A stretch of DNA of 64,000 nt, from positions 1,488,001 through 1,552,000 of the forward strand of contig NZ_JAMSHT010000001.1 in NCBI RefSeq assembly GCF_023805295.1, read 5' to 3'. The DNA is from Sphingomicrobium sediminis. Its GTDB lineage: Bacteria > Pseudomonadota > Alphaproteobacteria > Sphingomonadales > Sphingomonadaceae. Positions within the stretch are counted from its first letter, which is position 1; every line of letters starts with the position of its first letter. A program made the translations under genes and the position numbers. Below the pieces are notes generated by a model that was not told the DNA's origin, ran no database searches, and was given only the letters and a program-made list of their open reading frames with translations. Below, piece after piece: positions 19,673 to 30,042 of this stretch.

Positions 19673-21325
19673 TCAAGCGGCTTCCATCAATTTCGCGGCG
19701 GCTGCGCGGGCTTCGTCGGTGACTGCCGCGCCCGACAGCATGCGCGCAATCTCTTCGCGCCGTGCGGCATCGTCGAGGCGCTCCACGCTCGTGCGCGTCA
19801 CGCCATCATCGCTCGACTTGGCGATGCGGTAATGATGGCTGGCGCGCGCGGCGACCTGTGGCGAGTGCGTGACGACCAATACCTGGTGCTTTTCCGCCAG
19901 CCGCGCGAGGCGTTCGCCGATGGCGCTGGCGACCGCGCCGCCGACCCCGCGATCGATTTCATCGAAGATGATCGTGCCCGCCCCGCCCACTTCGGCAAGC
20001 GCGACGCGCAACGCGAGCAGGAAGCGCGACAATTCGCCGCCCGACGCAATCTTGCCGAGCGGCCCGAAGGGCGAGCCCGGATTGGTCGAGATCGTGAATT
20101 CGACGCGGTCGCTGCCCGCCGGACCCGGTTCGGCATCGGTGATATCGGTGACGAAGCGCGCCGCGCCGAGCTTCAGCGGCTCCAATTCCTCGGCCACGCG
20201 CGCATCGAGCGCTTTGGCAGCCGACTTGCGCTGCTCGGTGAGGGCTGCAGCGAGATTGCGATAGGCCGCCTCGCTCTTGGCAATCTCGCCATCCAGTTCG
20301 GTGAGGCGTGCATCGCCGGTCGTGATCGCATCGCGCCGCTTCACAAGGTCGCCGAGCAGGGCCGGCAGCCCTTCCACCTCGACGCGATGCTTGCGCGCCA
20401 GCCCGCGCAGCGCGAACAGCCGTTCCTCGGCTTCGTCCAGCACTTGCGGATTATGGACCAGTTCGGCGCGCGCCTCGGCAAATTGCCGCTCTGCCTCGTC
20501 CGCCTCGATGATCGCGCGGTCGATCGCGGTCAGCGCATTGGCAAGCCCCTCATGCACCTCGCTGACGCGCGAAAATGCTCGCGCGGCCTGGCGCATCTGC
20601 GAGAGGGCGCCCTCGCTGCCCGACAGGAGCGGCTCGATGTCGGTGAGATCATCCTCGATCCGCGCCGCATCTTTCATCTGCTGGCGCAGGCCCGCCAATT
20701 CCTCTTCCTCGCCCGGCTGGGGCGACAGCTCCTCAATCTCGCCAATGGCATGGTCGAGCCATTCGCGATCGGCCTTGGCGGCCTCGATCTCCTCGGCAAG
20801 CGCCGCGCGTTCACGCCGCAGCGCCGACAGGGCGCCCCATGTCGCGGCAATCGTCGTCGTATCCACCTGCCCGAAGGCATCGAGCATGCCGCGATGCGCC
20901 TTGGCATCGAGCAGGCCGCGATCGGCATGCTGGCCATGCACCTCGACGAGCATGTCGCCCGCCGCGCGCAGCACCTTGGCCGGCACGCTCGCCCCGCAGG
21001 CCTGCCCGCTCGAGCCGCCATCGGCGCGTACGCGGCGGCGCAGCAGCAAAGCTTCGCCAGGTTCGGGCTCCGCTCCCGCATCGTCGAGCAGGGTCATGGC
21101 AGGATGGTTTGCGGCGACCTCGATCTCGGCCACCGCTTCGGCGCGCTCGGCGCCCTCGCGCACGAGACTGGTCTCCGCCCGCGCGCCGAGCGCAAGGCCC
21201 AAGGCGTCCAGCAGGATCGACTTACCCGCGCCGGTTTCGCCCGTCAGGACGCCCAGCCCGGCCTCGAAATCGAGGTCGAGCCGCTCGACCAGCACGACAT
21301 TCCTGATCGAGAGACGGCGCAGCAT
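19673..21325 (-). CDS. recN: DNA repair protein RecN
   Basis: An SMC-like ATPase that acts early in double-strand break repair. The 550-residue protein starts with LRRLSIRNVVLVERLDLDF and the Walker A GETGAGKS (residues 29-36). Two coiled-coil arms lie at about 150-210 and 255-365. The C-terminal half carries the signature ASGGELSRFLLAL, Walker B TIIFDEIDRGVGG and the His switch VVTHSPQVAA. It follows bamD by 10 bases. Confidence 0.97.
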   Translation of the reverse strand: MLRRLSIRNVVLVERLDLDFEAGLGVLTGETGAGKSILLDALGLALGARAETSLVREGAERAEAVAEIEVAANHPAMTLLDDAGAEPEPGEALLLRRRVRADGGSSGQACGASVPAKVLRAAGDMLVEVHGQHADRGLLDAKAHRGMLDAFGQVDTTTIAATWGALSALRRERAALAEEIEAAKADREWLDHAIGEIEELSPQPGEEEELAGLRQQMKDAARIEDDLTDIEPLLSGSEGALSQMRQAARAFSRVSEVHEGLANALTAIDRAIIEADEAERQFAEARAELVHNPQVLDEAEERLFALRGLARKHRVEVEGLPALLGDLVKRRDAITTGDARLTELDGEIAKSEAAYRNLAAALTEQRKSAAKALDARVAEELEPLKLGAARFVTDITDAEPGPAGSDRVEFTISTNPGSPFGPLGKIASGGELSRFLLALRVALAEVGGAGTIIFDEIDRGVGGAVASAIGERLARLAEKHQVLVVTHSPQVAARASHHYRIAKSSDDGVTRTSVERLDDAARREEIARMLSGAAVTDEARAAAAKLMEAA

Positions 21326-21335
21326 TTAGCTGACC

Positions 21336-22118
21336 TCAATAATCGGGGTGATGTTCCTGGATGAGTTCATAGCTGCGCTCATACCAGATGCTGTCCGGGT
21401 GGTTGGCGCCGAGCACCGCCGCCGCCTTCAGCGCCTCTTCGGGCACACCGATGGCGAGATAGCTTTCGACCAGGCGATGCAGCGCCTCGGGCGCATGCGC
21501 GGTGGTCTCGTAATTCTCGACGACATTACGGAAGCGGATGGTCGCCGGGATCCAGCGACGCGAGTCCTGATAGAAACGGCCGACCGCCATTTCCTTGCCC
21601 GCCAGCTGGTCGTTGACGAGGTCGATCTTGATGCGCGCATCGGCGGCATATTGGCTGTTGGGATAGCGACGCACCAGCTCTTCGAAGGCGTCCTTCGACT
21701 GCTGCGTGATCTTCTGGTCGCGGCTGATATCCTCGATCTGGCGATAATAGCTCATCGCGATGAGGTAGTGCGCGTAGGGCGCATCCTTGTTGCCGGGATG
21801 GATGGTCAGGAAGCGCTGCGCTGCCGAGACGGCATCGGTGTAGCTGCCCGACTGGTAGTGGGCGAACGCACCCATCAGCTGCGCGCGGCGCGCCCAGACC
21901 GAATAGGGATGCTGGCGCTCGACTTCCTCGAACAGTTCGGCAGCGCGGTTCCAATTGCCGCTGTCGAGGCGATCCTTGGCGAGCGCGTAGAGCGTGTTGA
22001 CGTCACGCGCGACATAATTGGTGTCGAGCGCATTGCCGCCACCGCCGCCGGCGCAGGCACCGAGCGGAAGGGCGATGGCGGCGATGAGCGCCGCGTGGCG
22101 AAGATTACGGATGGACAT
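21336..22118 (-). CDS. bamD: Outer membrane assembly lipoprotein BamD
   Basis: BamD is the essential lipoprotein of the BAM complex that inserts beta-barrels into the outer membrane. The 260-residue precursor has a lipobox (LPLGAC) and then TPR repeats (LYALAKDRLDSGNWNRAAEL, HPYSVWARRAQLMGAFAHY, FLTIHPGNKDAPYAHYLIAM and SYY). The C-terminal repeat is LVESYLAIGVPEEALKAAA. Members of the pair bamD-recN are frequent neighbours in alphaproteobacteria. Confidence 0.95.
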   Translation of the reverse strand: MSIRNLRHAALIAAIALPLGACAGGGGGNALDTNYVARDVNTLYALAKDRLDSGNWNRAAELFEEVERQHPYSVWARRAQLMGAFAHYQSGSYTDAVSAAQRFLTIHPGNKDAPYAHYLIAMSYYRQIEDISRDQKITQQSKDAFEELVRRYPNSQYAADARIKIDLVNDQLAGKEMAVGRFYQDSRRWIPATIRFRNVVENYETTAHAPEALHRLVESYLAIGVPEEALKAAAVLGANHPDSIWYERSYELIQEHHPDY

Positions 22119-22177
22119 AAGGGTAACTCTAACCTTCCTCTAAGGCTTCGCCAAGCGGCTTCGCGCAGTCAGTCGCC

Positions 22178-23146
22178 TCAGACCACCGCACCATCGTCGC
22201 GGCGCTGCTCGCGATTGGCGACATTGTCTTCGTCATGGACGAAGCTGTCGCCGGTCACGCCGAGCATCACCAGCAACGGCGCAGAGATGTAGATGGACGA
22301 ATAGGTCCCGATGAACAGCCCCAGGAAGATCGCGATCGTCAGGCCGAAAATCACTTCCGGGCCGAAAATCAGCATCGCGCCGATCGCCAGCAACAACGCG
22401 ACCGAGGTCGTGATCGTGCGCGACAGCGTTTCGTTGAGGCTGAGATTGATCAGCGGGACGATGTTCATCTTGCGATATTTGCGCAGATTCTCGCGGATGC
22501 GGTCATAGATGACGACCGTATCGTTCAATGTATAGCCGACCACCGTCAGGAAGGCCGCGACGATATTGAGGTCGACCTGCAACTGCGTGATCGAGAAAAA
22601 GGCCAATAGCAGGCCGATATCGTGGAACAGGGTCGCCAATGCGCCGACCCCGAACTGCCATTCGAAGCGGATCCAGATATAGGCGGCGATGCCCATCATC
22701 GCGAAGATGAGGCTCAATGCGCCGTCCATAGCCAGTTCCTGGCTGACATTGCCCGAGACGAGCTGGCCCGAACCGACGTCAACACCGGGATAGGCGGCTT
22801 CAAGACCGCCGCGCAATTCGCCGACGACGCGGTTGGCTTCGGATTCCTCGCCTTCCGGAACCGGCAGGCGGATCTGGAAGGTCGTGGGCGATCCGAATTC
22901 CTGGATCGAGGCATCGCCAAGCCCCAAATCGGCCACGCTGCCGCGCAGGTCCTCGATATCGACCGGTTCGGCAAATTCGGCCTGGACGACCTGGCCGCCA
23001 ACAAAGTCGATGCCGAGGTTGAGACCGCGAACGCCGGTCAGGACGAAACCCGCAATGGCGAGCAGCATGGTGATCCAGATCGCGATCTTGCGAAACTGCA
23101 TGAAGTCGACATTGGTATTGTCGGGAACGAGTTTGATGAGTTTCAT
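22178..23146 (-). CDS. secF: Protein translocase subunit SecF
   Basis: SecF works with SecD as a proton-driven partner of SecYEG. The 322-residue protein has TM1 near residues 20-40, then the small periplasmic domain (GIDFVGGQVVQAEF and onward). Five more helices follow, with the conserved VGYTLNDTVVIYDRIREN and TSVALLLAIGAML. The C-terminal tail is short and charged. It lies 18 bases after secD. Confidence 0.97.
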   Translation of the reverse strand: MKLIKLVPDNTNVDFMQFRKIAIWITMLLAIAGFVLTGVRGLNLGIDFVGGQVVQAEFAEPVDIEDLRGSVADLGLGDASIQEFGSPTTFQIRLPVPEGEESEANRVVGELRGGLEAAYPGVDVGSGQLVSGNVSQELAMDGALSLIFAMMGIAAYIWIRFEWQFGVGALATLFHDIGLLLAFFSITQLQVDLNIVAAFLTVVGYTLNDTVVIYDRIRENLRKYRKMNIVPLINLSLNETLSRTITTSVALLLAIGAMLIFGPEVIFGLTIAIFLGLFIGTYSSIYISAPLLVMLGVTGDSFVHDEDNVANREQRRDDGAVV

Positions 23147-23164
23147 GATAATCTTCCCGCGCCC

Positions 23165-24802
23165 CTAGATATGAAGTTTCTTGGGGCGCTTGGCGCGGGC
23201 CCATACGGCGACCAGCATCCGGGTGAAGTTCACCGCGGTCCAGACCGAGGTCACGATGCCGATGAGCAGCACCACGGCAAACCCGCGAATGGGGCCCGAG
23301 CCGAAGTAGAACATCATCGCCGCGGCGATGGTGTTGGTGATGTTCGCATCGAAAATCGCGGTCGAGGCTTCCTTGTAGCCATGTTCGATGGCGTCGAGGA
23401 TCTTGCGTCCTCGTCGGAGTTCCTCGCGGATACGCTCGTTGATCAGCACGTTGGCGTCGACCGCGGCACCGATGGTGAGGACGAAGCCGGCAATGCCGGG
23501 CAATGTCAGCGTCGCGTTGAACACGGCCATCGCGCCGAGGATCAGGAAGGCGTTCGCGACCAATGCCGCATTGGCATAGAGGCCGAAGCGCCCATAGGTC
23601 ATCAGCATGTAGATGAGTACCGCGAGCGTCGCGACGATCGAGGCGAGCATGCCCTTCTCGATCGAGTCCTGACCGAGGTCCGAGCTGATCGTATATTCCT
23701 GGATGACGTCCAGCTTCACCGGCAGCTTGCCCGAGGACAGCGCGATGCCGAGCTGGTTGGCGCTCTCGACCGTGAAGTTGCCCTGGATCTGCGCGCTACC
23801 GCCAAGGATCGGCTGGATGATGTTGGGTGCCGACAGGACATTGCCGTCGAGCACCATGGCGAAGGGTTCGCCGACATTTTCCTGCGTCACGCGGCCGAAA
23901 CGGCGCGCGCCCTGCGGGTTGAACTTGATCGAGACGACCGGTTCGTTGGTCTGCGCATCGAAGCTCTGCTGCGCATTTTCGAGCTGGTCGCCCGAAACAA
24001 TGACGCGGCGTTCGAGACCGATGCGCGGAATGCCGTCGGCCGCGCCATAGCCCACATAGGGGACGCCGGGCGGGGCATCGGGATAGGGAATGGCCTCGCT
24101 GCCGGCGGGCGCGCGGCCTTGGCTCAATTGCTCGGGGCTGGCGGTCAGGTCGACAAGTCGGAACTCGAGACGCGCCGTCTGGCCGATAAGGTCCTTCAGC
24201 GCTTCGGGATCATCGACACCCGGCACCATCACTTCGATCCGCTCTTCGCCCGAGGTGCGGACGGTGACTTCGCGCGTGCCCGACGGATCGATACGGCGAC
24301 GCACGACGTCGCGCGCGACGGTGACCGCATCGGCCAGCGCGCGCTGTTCGCCATCGGCCGTTGGCGCGACGATGATGCGGCTCGTATCCTCGACTTCCAC
24401 GGTCCAGTCGCGCTGGCCGGTAAAGCCGACCGGCTGCGTCATGGCGCGCAGGCGCTCGACCGCTTCGTCGACCTGCGTCACGTCGCGGACCATGAAGGAC
24501 AGCTGCCCCTCGCTGCGCGAAATATCGCCGATCCGCACGCGCGGCTCGCCGCGTACCAATTCGTTGCGGATATTCTCTTCCATCGCCGTCAGGCGCTGGA
24601 CAGCGGCGTCCGCGGCATCAGCCTCGAGCAGCAGGTACGAACCGCCGGCGAGGTCGAGACCCAGGTTGATCCGCGATTGCGGCAGCTGGTCGGGATAGCT
24701 TTCGAGCTGACGCTCGCTGAGCAGGCTGGGGATCGACAGGACGATGCCGATGGCGATGATCGCCCAGATCGACCAGACCTTCCAGCGGGGGAAATCGAGC
24801 AT
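23165..24802 (-). CDS. secD: Protein translocase subunit SecD
   Basis: A 545-residue membrane protein that uses the proton gradient to pull proteins out of the translocon. After TM1 comes NLGLDLAGGSYLLLE and the large periplasmic P1 domain. The C-terminal five-helix bundle includes VDANVLINERIREELRRG and the FYFGSGPIRGFAVVLLIGI segment. Alphaproteobacterial SecD is usually this length. Confidence 0.97.
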   Translation of the reverse strand: MLDFPRWKVWSIWAIIAIGIVLSIPSLLSERQLESYPDQLPQSRINLGLDLAGGSYLLLEADAADAAVQRLTAMEENIRNELVRGEPRVRIGDISRSEGQLSFMVRDVTQVDEAVERLRAMTQPVGFTGQRDWTVEVEDTSRIIVAPTADGEQRALADAVTVARDVVRRRIDPSGTREVTVRTSGEERIEVMVPGVDDPEALKDLIGQTARLEFRLVDLTASPEQLSQGRAPAGSEAIPYPDAPPGVPYVGYGAADGIPRIGLERRVIVSGDQLENAQQSFDAQTNEPVVSIKFNPQGARRFGRVTQENVGEPFAMVLDGNVLSAPNIIQPILGGSAQIQGNFTVESANQLGIALSSGKLPVKLDVIQEYTISSDLGQDSIEKGMLASIVATLAVLIYMLMTYGRFGLYANAALVANAFLILGAMAVFNATLTLPGIAGFVLTIGAAVDANVLINERIREELRRGRKILDAIEHGYKEASTAIFDANITNTIAAAMMFYFGSGPIRGFAVVLLIGIVTSVWTAVNFTRMLVAVWARAKRPKKLHI

Positions 24803-24818
24803 GTTGGTGCCTTAAGTC

Positions 24819-25148
24819 CTAGTCGTTGGCCGGCTTGGCCTTGGGGTCGACGACCTTGGCGAGCATCGACTTGACCGCGCGGACCTTCATGCCGCCCCCC
24901 AGGTCGACTTCGACCTCGTCATCGCTGACCTTGGTCACCTTGCCGATCAGCCCGCCACCGGTGACGACCTGGTCGCCTTTCTTGGTCGCGGCGATCGTCG
25001 CCTGGTGCTGCTTCATCTGCTTTTGCTGCGGACGAATGAGCAGGAACCAGAAGATGATGAAGATGAGGACGAGCGGGATCAGGCCGCCGATAAAGCTGCC
25101 ACCGCCCGAAGCGGGGGCTGCAGCGGCGACGAGAAGGATATTGGTCAT
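24819..25148 (-). CDS. yajC: Preprotein translocase accessory subunit YajC
   Basis: A protein of about 109 residues that associates with SecDF. One membrane helix (FIGGLIPLVLIFIIFWFLLI) is followed by the diagnostic RPQQKQMKQHQ and a small beta domain (KKGDQVVTGGGLIGKVTKV). The ATG at 25148 gives the normal family length; an ATG four codons upstream (25160) is possible. First gene of yajC-secD-secF, which may read on through bamD and recN. Confidence 0.93.
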   Translation of the reverse strand: MTNILLVAAAAPASGGGSFIGGLIPLVLIFIIFWFLLIRPQQKQMKQHQATIAATKKGDQVVTGGGLIGKVTKVSDDEVEVDLGGGMKVRAVKSMLAKVVDPKAKPAND

Positions 25149-25354
25149 GGGATCATGCACTCTTGTCTAAGGCGCGGCATGGGTAACGCGATTCGCTTGT
25201 CGCAGCGAATGCGCCCCACCCCGCTAAAAAAGATGCGCTTCGCTATCAGAAGGCAGTTGGGAATGCCAGTGGGCGCTTGCAAGGGCGGCAAGTCGGCGCT
25301 AGAGGCCGCCCCCTGACCCGCATGGCGATACCCATGCTCAATGCGGGCACCGGT

Positions 25355-25434
<80 letters not shown>

Positions 25435-25511
25435 TTTCAAGAACAATTGCGCTGCTTCAAGCAATCCGTCGAGAATGATACGGTGTAGCTGCTTGAGAGG
25501 AGAGCGCTGTC

Positions 25512-26039
25512 ATGAAACATCCGGCATTCGTTCGCTGGGCGACAATTTCGTTCGCGGCGGCGGCTTTGGCGTCCTGCTGGGCCTCCGAAAGCGTGCTAAT
25601 CCACGCCGGAAATGCCGATACGCCCATCGAAGCCGGGAATTTCACCTGGCATGACCAAACCGACAATGAACGTTCCGCGGCAGCGACGATCCAGCTCAAC
25701 GAAGACCGCAGCTACACGATCAGCGTCGAAGGCGACGAGCTTCGTTTCTACCTCATGCAATTCAAGGAGCATTGGTTCGTCGTCCAGTCGAACGGGCTCG
25801 ACGAAGAAATGGACGATCAAAACTACATGCTGATCAATCAGGTCGGTGACGAGCTGCACCTCAGCAGGGCTCCATGCGTCGAAGAGATGGCCCACATCGA
25901 AGGCCTGACCTACGAAGACGGATATCTCGAAACCTGCATCTTCGAAACCAGCGAAGCCTTACGCGAGGCTGCGGCATGGGCGACCAGCGACGCGCAGATC
26001 GGCAACATCGAGGTCGGTGCAATCATCGAGCCACGCTAA
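25512..26039 (+). CDS. Uncharacterised lipoprotein
   Basis: A 175-residue acidic protein. AGGAGA lies about eight bases before the ATG. The N-terminus is a lipoprotein signal (SFAAAALASCW). The mature part appears beta-rich with a Cys pair (APCVEEM and LETCIFET) that could form a disulfide. No family is recognised. It stands alone after the tRNA. Confidence 0.65.
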   Translation: MKHPAFVRWATISFAAAALASCWASESVLIHAGNADTPIEAGNFTWHDQTDNERSAAATIQLNEDRSYTISVEGDELRFYLMQFKEHWFVVQSNGLDEEMDDQNYMLINQVGDELHLSRAPCVEEMAHIEGLTYEDGYLETCIFETSEALREAAAWATSDAQIGNIEVGAIIEPR

Positions 26040-26078
26040 ACTCTTTTCATCACGCACTACCCCTGCCACCAAGCCCGA

Positions 26079-26786
26079 ATGCCCAAGCGCAAACGTAAAA
26101 AACTGAGATCGAGCTGGCCGCGGCGCATCCTCGCCGCGATCGCCATTCCGCTTGCCTGCTATCTCGGCCTTGCTGCATTGGGCGCCATCGTGCCGCTCAA
26201 TCCATCATGGGAAGAGCCCGAAGAAGGCACGACCGTCTATCTGGTCGACAATGGCGTCCATCTCGACATCGCCTTCCCGGTCGCCGCCGAGGGGCTCGAC
26301 TGGCGACCCAACTTTCCTGCCGATCATCTCGCCGAACCGCTCTGGGCCAGCGCCAGCCATGTCATGATCGGCGCGGGGGACCTCGGCATCTACACCACGG
26401 CGGAGGATTGGGGCGACCTGCGTCCCGGCGTCGCCGTCAACGCGCTCGTCGATGGCGAGCGGGTCATGCATGTCCAATATGTCGAGGACCCCGCAAGGTT
26501 CGCCGTCGCCGAAATCCGCCTGCGCCCCGCAGAATATCGCCGCCTCTACCAGGCGGTGCGCTCCAGCTTCGACCTTGATGATGACGGCCAGCCGCAATTG
26601 CTCGCCGACGTCGACGGCTATTTCCCGTCCGATGCCTTCTATGCAGGGCAAGGTCCCTTCAGCGCCGTTCAGACCTGCAACCAGTGGGTCGCCTCGCGCC
26701 TGCGCATTGCCGGCGTCGAGACAAGCCTCTGGGTGCCCTTTTCAAAGGGCCTGCCCTGGCGCTTCCGGGAGCCCGGCGAAGATTAG
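26079..26786 (+). CDS. DUF2459 (TIGR02117-like) protein
   Basis: A 235-residue protein of the DUF2459 group, a poorly known family first noted near PHB-related genes. A basic N-terminus and one membrane helix (about residues 15-37) precede the periplasmic domain. Conserved-looking parts are [16 protein letters not shown] and [19 protein letters not shown]. The region [19 protein letters not shown] includes a Cys/Asn cluster typical of NlpC/P60-like papain folds, although catalysis is unproven. Its stop overlaps the hslU stop by four bases, tail to tail. Confidence 0.85.
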   Translation: MPKRKRKKLRSSWPRRILAAIAIPLACYLGLAALGAIVPLNPSWEEPEEGTTVYLVDNGVHLDIAFPVAAEGLDWRPNFPADHLAEPLWASASHVMIGAGDLGIYTTAEDWGDLRPGVAVNALVDGERVMHVQYVEDPARFAVAEIRLRPAEYRRLYQAVRSSFDLDDDGQPQLLADVDGYFPSDAFYAGQGPFSAVQTCNQWVASRLRIAGVETSLWVPFSKGLPWRFREPGED

Positions 26787-28105
26787 AGGACGTAGCGCGA
26801 CAAGTCGGTATCACCGGCAATGTCGCTGAGCTGCTTCTCGACGAAGGCCGCGTCGATGACGACGGTCTCGCCAGCGCGGTCCTCGGCCTCGAAGCTGATA
26901 TCTTCGAGCAGCTTTTCCATCACCGTCTGCAGACGCCGTGCGCCGATATTCTCGACGCTCTCGTTGACGTCAGCCGCGATGCGCGCGAGCGCCTCGATGC
27001 CCTCGTCGGTAAAGTCGATCTGCACGTCTTCCGTGCCGAGAAGCGCGCGATACTGGTCGGTGAGGCTCGCCCTTGTATCCGACAGGATTGCGACGAAATC
27101 CTCCTGCGTCAGGGCGCGCAATTCGACGCGGATCGGCAGGCGGCCCTGTAGTTCGGGCAGCATGTCGCTCGGCTTGGCCACATGGAATGCGCCCGAAGCG
27201 ATGAAGAGGATATGGTCTGTCTTGAGCGGCCCGTACTTGGTCGCGACCGTCGTCCCTTCGATCAGCGGCAAGAGGTCGCGCTGCACGCCTTCGCGGCTCA
27301 CCGAGCCGCCGCGCACATCGCTCACCGCAATCTTGTCGATTTCGTCGAGGAAGACGATGCCATTGGCCTCGGCATCCTCGAGCGCAGCGCGATTGACGTC
27401 GTCATCGTCGAGGCGCTTGTCAGCTTCCTCGTCGACCAGCCGGGTATAAGCGTCAGGTACCTTCAGCTTGCGCTTCTTGCGCGGCATCTGGCCGCCAAGG
27501 CCCTTCATCATGTCCGACAGGTTGATCATGCCGATGCCGCCCTGGCCCGGCATGTCGAACGGCGTCTGCGGCGCTTCGACCACCTCGATCTCGACCTCGG
27601 CCGTATCGAGGCTGCCATCCGCGAACCGCTCGCGGAAGCTCGCCCGCGTCGCTTCGGTCGAGCCCTTGCCGGTCAGCGCATCCAGGAGCCGCTCCATGGC
27701 GGCATCCTCGGCGGCCTTCTTGACCTTCTTGCGGCGGCGTTCGCGCTCAAGGCGCACGGCTTCCTCGACGAGGTCGCGCGCAATCTGTTCGACATCGCGG
27801 CCGACATAGCCGACCTCGGTGAACTTGGTCGCCTCGACCTTGACGAACGGCGCATCGGCAAGCTTGGCCAGGCGCCGCGAAATCTCTGTCTTGCCGCAGC
27901 CGGTCGGCCCGATCATCAGGATGTTCTTGGGCGTGACTTCGGCCTTGAGTTCGCTGCCGAGCTGCTGGCGGCGCCAGCGATTGCGCAGCGCCACGGCGAC
28001 CGCCTTCTTGGCGTCCTTCTGGCCGACAATATGTTCATCGAGCGCCGCCACGATCGCCTTGGGCGTAAGCGGCTGCGCCTTGGTAATGGGGATATGTTCG
28101 TTCAT
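26783..28105 (-). CDS. hslU: ATP-dependent protease ATPase subunit HslU
   Basis: HslU is the hexameric AAA+ unfoldase that feeds substrates to HslV. The 440-residue protein has Walker A GPTGCGKT at residues 66-73 and the pore-type motif [10 protein letters not shown]. The intermediate I-domain spans about residues 110-245. Walker B ([10 protein letters not shown]) and sensor 2 ([11 protein letters not shown]) follow. The C-terminus DLSRYVL is the conserved tail that inserts into HslV. It starts 5 bases after hslV. Confidence 0.98.
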   Translation of the reverse strand: MNEHIPITKAQPLTPKAIVAALDEHIVGQKDAKKAVAVALRNRWRRQQLGSELKAEVTPKNILMIGPTGCGKTEISRRLAKLADAPFVKVEATKFTEVGYVGRDVEQIARDLVEEAVRLERERRRKKVKKAAEDAAMERLLDALTGKGSTEATRASFRERFADGSLDTAEVEIEVVEAPQTPFDMPGQGGIGMINLSDMMKGLGGQMPRKKRKLKVPDAYTRLVDEEADKRLDDDDVNRAALEDAEANGIVFLDEIDKIAVSDVRGGSVSREGVQRDLLPLIEGTTVATKYGPLKTDHILFIASGAFHVAKPSDMLPELQGRLPIRVELRALTQEDFVAILSDTRASLTDQYRALLGTEDVQIDFTDEGIEALARIAADVNESVENIGARRLQTVMEKLLEDISFEAEDRAGETVVIDAAFVEKQLSDIAGDTDLSRYVL

Positions 28106-28110
28106 CTCGT

Positions 28111-28644
28111 TCAGACCGTTTCGACCGTCAGGCGGTCGTTGGTGAAGACGCAGACTTCGGCCGCGATTTCCATCGCCTTGCGGGCCAGTTTTTCCGCGTC
28201 GGGTTCATAATCGGACAGCGCCCGCGCGGCGGCGAGCGCATAGTTGCCGCCCGATCCGATCGCGGCGATGCCGCCCTCGGGTTCGAGCACGTCGCCATTG
28301 CCGGTGACGATTAACATCGTTTCGGCATCGGCGACGATCATCATCGCTTCGAGGTTGCGGAGATATTTGTCTGTGCGCCAGTCCTTGGCGAGTTCGACCG
28401 CAGCGCGCATCAGCTTGCCCGAATGCGCCTCCAGCTTGCCCTCCAGCCGCTCGAACAAAGTAAAGGCATCTGCGGTCGCGCCGGCAAAGCCACCGATGAC
28501 CTTGCCGTCCTTGCCAAGGCGGCGGACTTTGGTGGCATTGGGCTTGATCACCGTATTGCCGAGGCTGACCTGTCCGTCGCCAGCGACGACGGTCTTGCCC
28601 TCGCGCTTGACCCCGATGATCGTGGTTCCGTGAAACTGTTCCAC
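28111..28644 (-). CDS. hslV: ATP-dependent protease proteolytic subunit HslV
   Basis: A 177-residue proteasome-like subunit. The Thr nucleophile is in HGTTIIGV, exposed after removal of a six-residue propeptide. [13 protein letters not shown] and the Gly-rich [14 protein letters not shown] are further landmarks. The start codon is GTG, with AGAGG about six bases upstream inside a perfect hairpin (28651-28670), which may control translation. Together with hslU it degrades misfolded and regulatory proteins on heat stress. Confidence 0.97.
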   Translation of the reverse strand: MEQFHGTTIIGVKREGKTVVAGDGQVSLGNTVIKPNATKVRRLGKDGKVIGGFAGATADAFTLFERLEGKLEAHSGKLMRAAVELAKDWRTDKYLRNLEAMMIVADAETMLIVTGNGDVLEPEGGIAAIGSGGNYALAAARALSDYEPDAEKLARKAMEIAAEVCVFTNDRLTVETV

Positions 28645-28650
28645 TCTAAT

Positions 28651-28670
28651 CCTCTCGTTGGTTCGAGAGG
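28651..28670 (-). promoter_or_regulatory. Hairpin that sequesters the hslV Shine-Dalgarno
   Basis: On the leftward strand CCTCTCG and CGAGAGG form a 7-bp stem with a 6-base loop, and the 3' arm contains the only good Shine-Dalgarno for hslV. The placement suggests translational control, possibly temperature-responsive. It could also be a plain mRNA-stabilising stem. Confidence 0.5.
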
Positions 28671-28688
28671 GGATGTGGGGAGCGAAGC

Positions 28689-29639
28689 CTAGTCGTGCAA
28701 GCCAAGGTGCCCGGCAAGGAAGTCGTCGAGGTCCTCGACCACCGGGAAACGCTGGAAGAGCGGGCTGAAGGCCTTGATCGGATCGGAGTGGGTCGCGCCG
28801 GGATAGAGGATCAGTTCGGCATCGGCGCCGGCCTCGACCAACTTGGCATGCAATTGCTGCGCGTTGCGGGCGCGCACGACGCGGTCGGCGCGGCCATGCT
28901 GGAACAGGATGGGCGGCGCGGCGGCATGGGCGAAGTTGATGGGCTGCGTCTCGTGCGCCGGCTCGTGATGGCCGAGCGCGGAAATGGCGCGCCAGTCGAC
29001 GAACGGCAGGAAATTGGTCGGCGCCGACAGCAAGGCCGCGGCCTTCACATGGTCATGCGGCACGCCATGCGCGTCAAGATAATCGGGATTGAGCGCCAGC
29101 AATGCGGCAAGATGCCCGCCTGCGCTATGCCCGCCCACAGCTTGGCGCGTCGGATCGCCGCCCAGCGTCGCCCCATGTTCGGTGAGCCAGGCCATCGCTG
29201 CCGCGCCATCTTCGATGAAGGCGGGGAAGCGGTGCTTGGGCGCGAGGCGATAGTCCGGCATCGCGACCATATAGCCGCGCGCCGCAAGCGCCCGTCCGAC
29301 AAAGCCGAACTCGTCGCGATGCCCGCGCACCCAACCGCCACCATAGAAGAAGGTGACGACGGGAAGCGGGTGCGGCCCCGGCTTCTGGGGCACGTAGATG
29401 TCCATCCGCTGGCGCTTGTCGCTGCCATAGCGGACCCCGGTGGCGATGCGGCGGCTGGCCTTCTTGGGTTCGCGCAGCTTGCTTGCGCGGTCGAGCAGGG
29501 TCGCCGGCGACACGCCCACGCGATCGAGCACATAGAGCGACTGCTCGCCCGCCACGGCGACGCGCCTCGCCCAGCGCTTGGCGCGGCGCGGCACTTCGGG
29601 CGTCTTCAGGCGACGCGTGGTGGTCGTGGGCACTTTCAT
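28689..29639 (-). CDS. Alpha/beta hydrolase (esterase-like)
   Basis: A 316-residue hydrolase of the carboxylesterase/BD-FAE type. The oxyanion motif reads [10 protein letters not shown], with Tyr in place of the usual His of HGGG. The nucleophile elbow is [11 protein letters not shown], the acid is near GRADRVV and the catalytic His lies in GATHSDP. A basic N-terminal 60 residues precede the fold. The ATG at 29639 is chosen because an open frame upstream has no family similarity. The substrate is unknown. It ends 44 bases before the hslV start. Confidence 0.88.
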   Translation of the reverse strand: MKVPTTTTRRLKTPEVPRRAKRWARRVAVAGEQSLYVLDRVGVSPATLLDRASKLREPKKASRRIATGVRYGSDKRQRMDIYVPQKPGPHPLPVVTFFYGGGWVRGHRDEFGFVGRALAARGYMVAMPDYRLAPKHRFPAFIEDGAAAMAWLTEHGATLGGDPTRQAVGGHSAGGHLAALLALNPDYLDAHGVPHDHVKAAALLSAPTNFLPFVDWRAISALGHHEPAHETQPINFAHAAAPPILFQHGRADRVVRARNAQQLHAKLVEAGADAELILYPGATHSDPIKAFSPLFQRFPVVEDLDDFLAGHLGLHD

Positions 29640-29700
29640 TCGCGCATTTGCTAGCAAATGTTGCACCCGCGAACAAACCGCAGCATTTCCGTAGCGTCGG

Positions 29701-30042
29701 CTAGAGCCCGATCCACCCCAACAGGCCGCCGCGACGTTTTGCGCGGGCAATCGCGGCCCGCTCGCGCGCTTCGCAATTCTCGACGATCTCGATGGCATCG
29801 CGGGTGCGACCATTCGCCGCATCGAGCCGCCCGGTCTGGGCATCGGCAAAGGCGATCCAGTCACCTGTCGTCGCGGCCGCCTCAGGGAGGTCGGCCCCGG
29901 CGACCCCCTCGCGCCAGTCAGCGGGGAGCAGGCTCGCGCAATCGGCAGCGCTCGCTGTCACGATAGGCTGCGCGCCGACACAGGCTGTCGAGGCCGGCAG
30001 CATGAGCATCAGGATGCACGCGCGCATCGGCACCTTGGGCAT
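29701..30042 (-). CDS. Candidate Rz1-like outer-membrane spanin
   Basis: A 113-residue small exported protein, starting at an ATG inside the 3' end of the Rz-like gene in another frame (125-base overlap), as Rz1 does relative to Rz. The signal segment MRACILMLMLPASTACVG has a Cys in a weak lipobox context. The rest is Ala-rich with charged helices and ends GLLGWIGL. Classical Rz1 proteins are shorter and Pro-rich, so the identity rests on position. It could be an unrelated small lipoprotein. Confidence 0.5.
   Translation of the reverse strand: MPKVPMRACILMLMLPASTACVGAQPIVTASAADCASLLPADWREGVAGADLPEAAATTGDWIAFADAQTGRLDAANGRTRDAIEIVENCEARERAAIARAKRRGGLLGWIGL

Noticed and set aside
22622..24874. 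A 750-codon open frame antisense to secD and secF
   Set aside because: It lies opposite two unmistakable membrane protein genes and has no recognisable domain.
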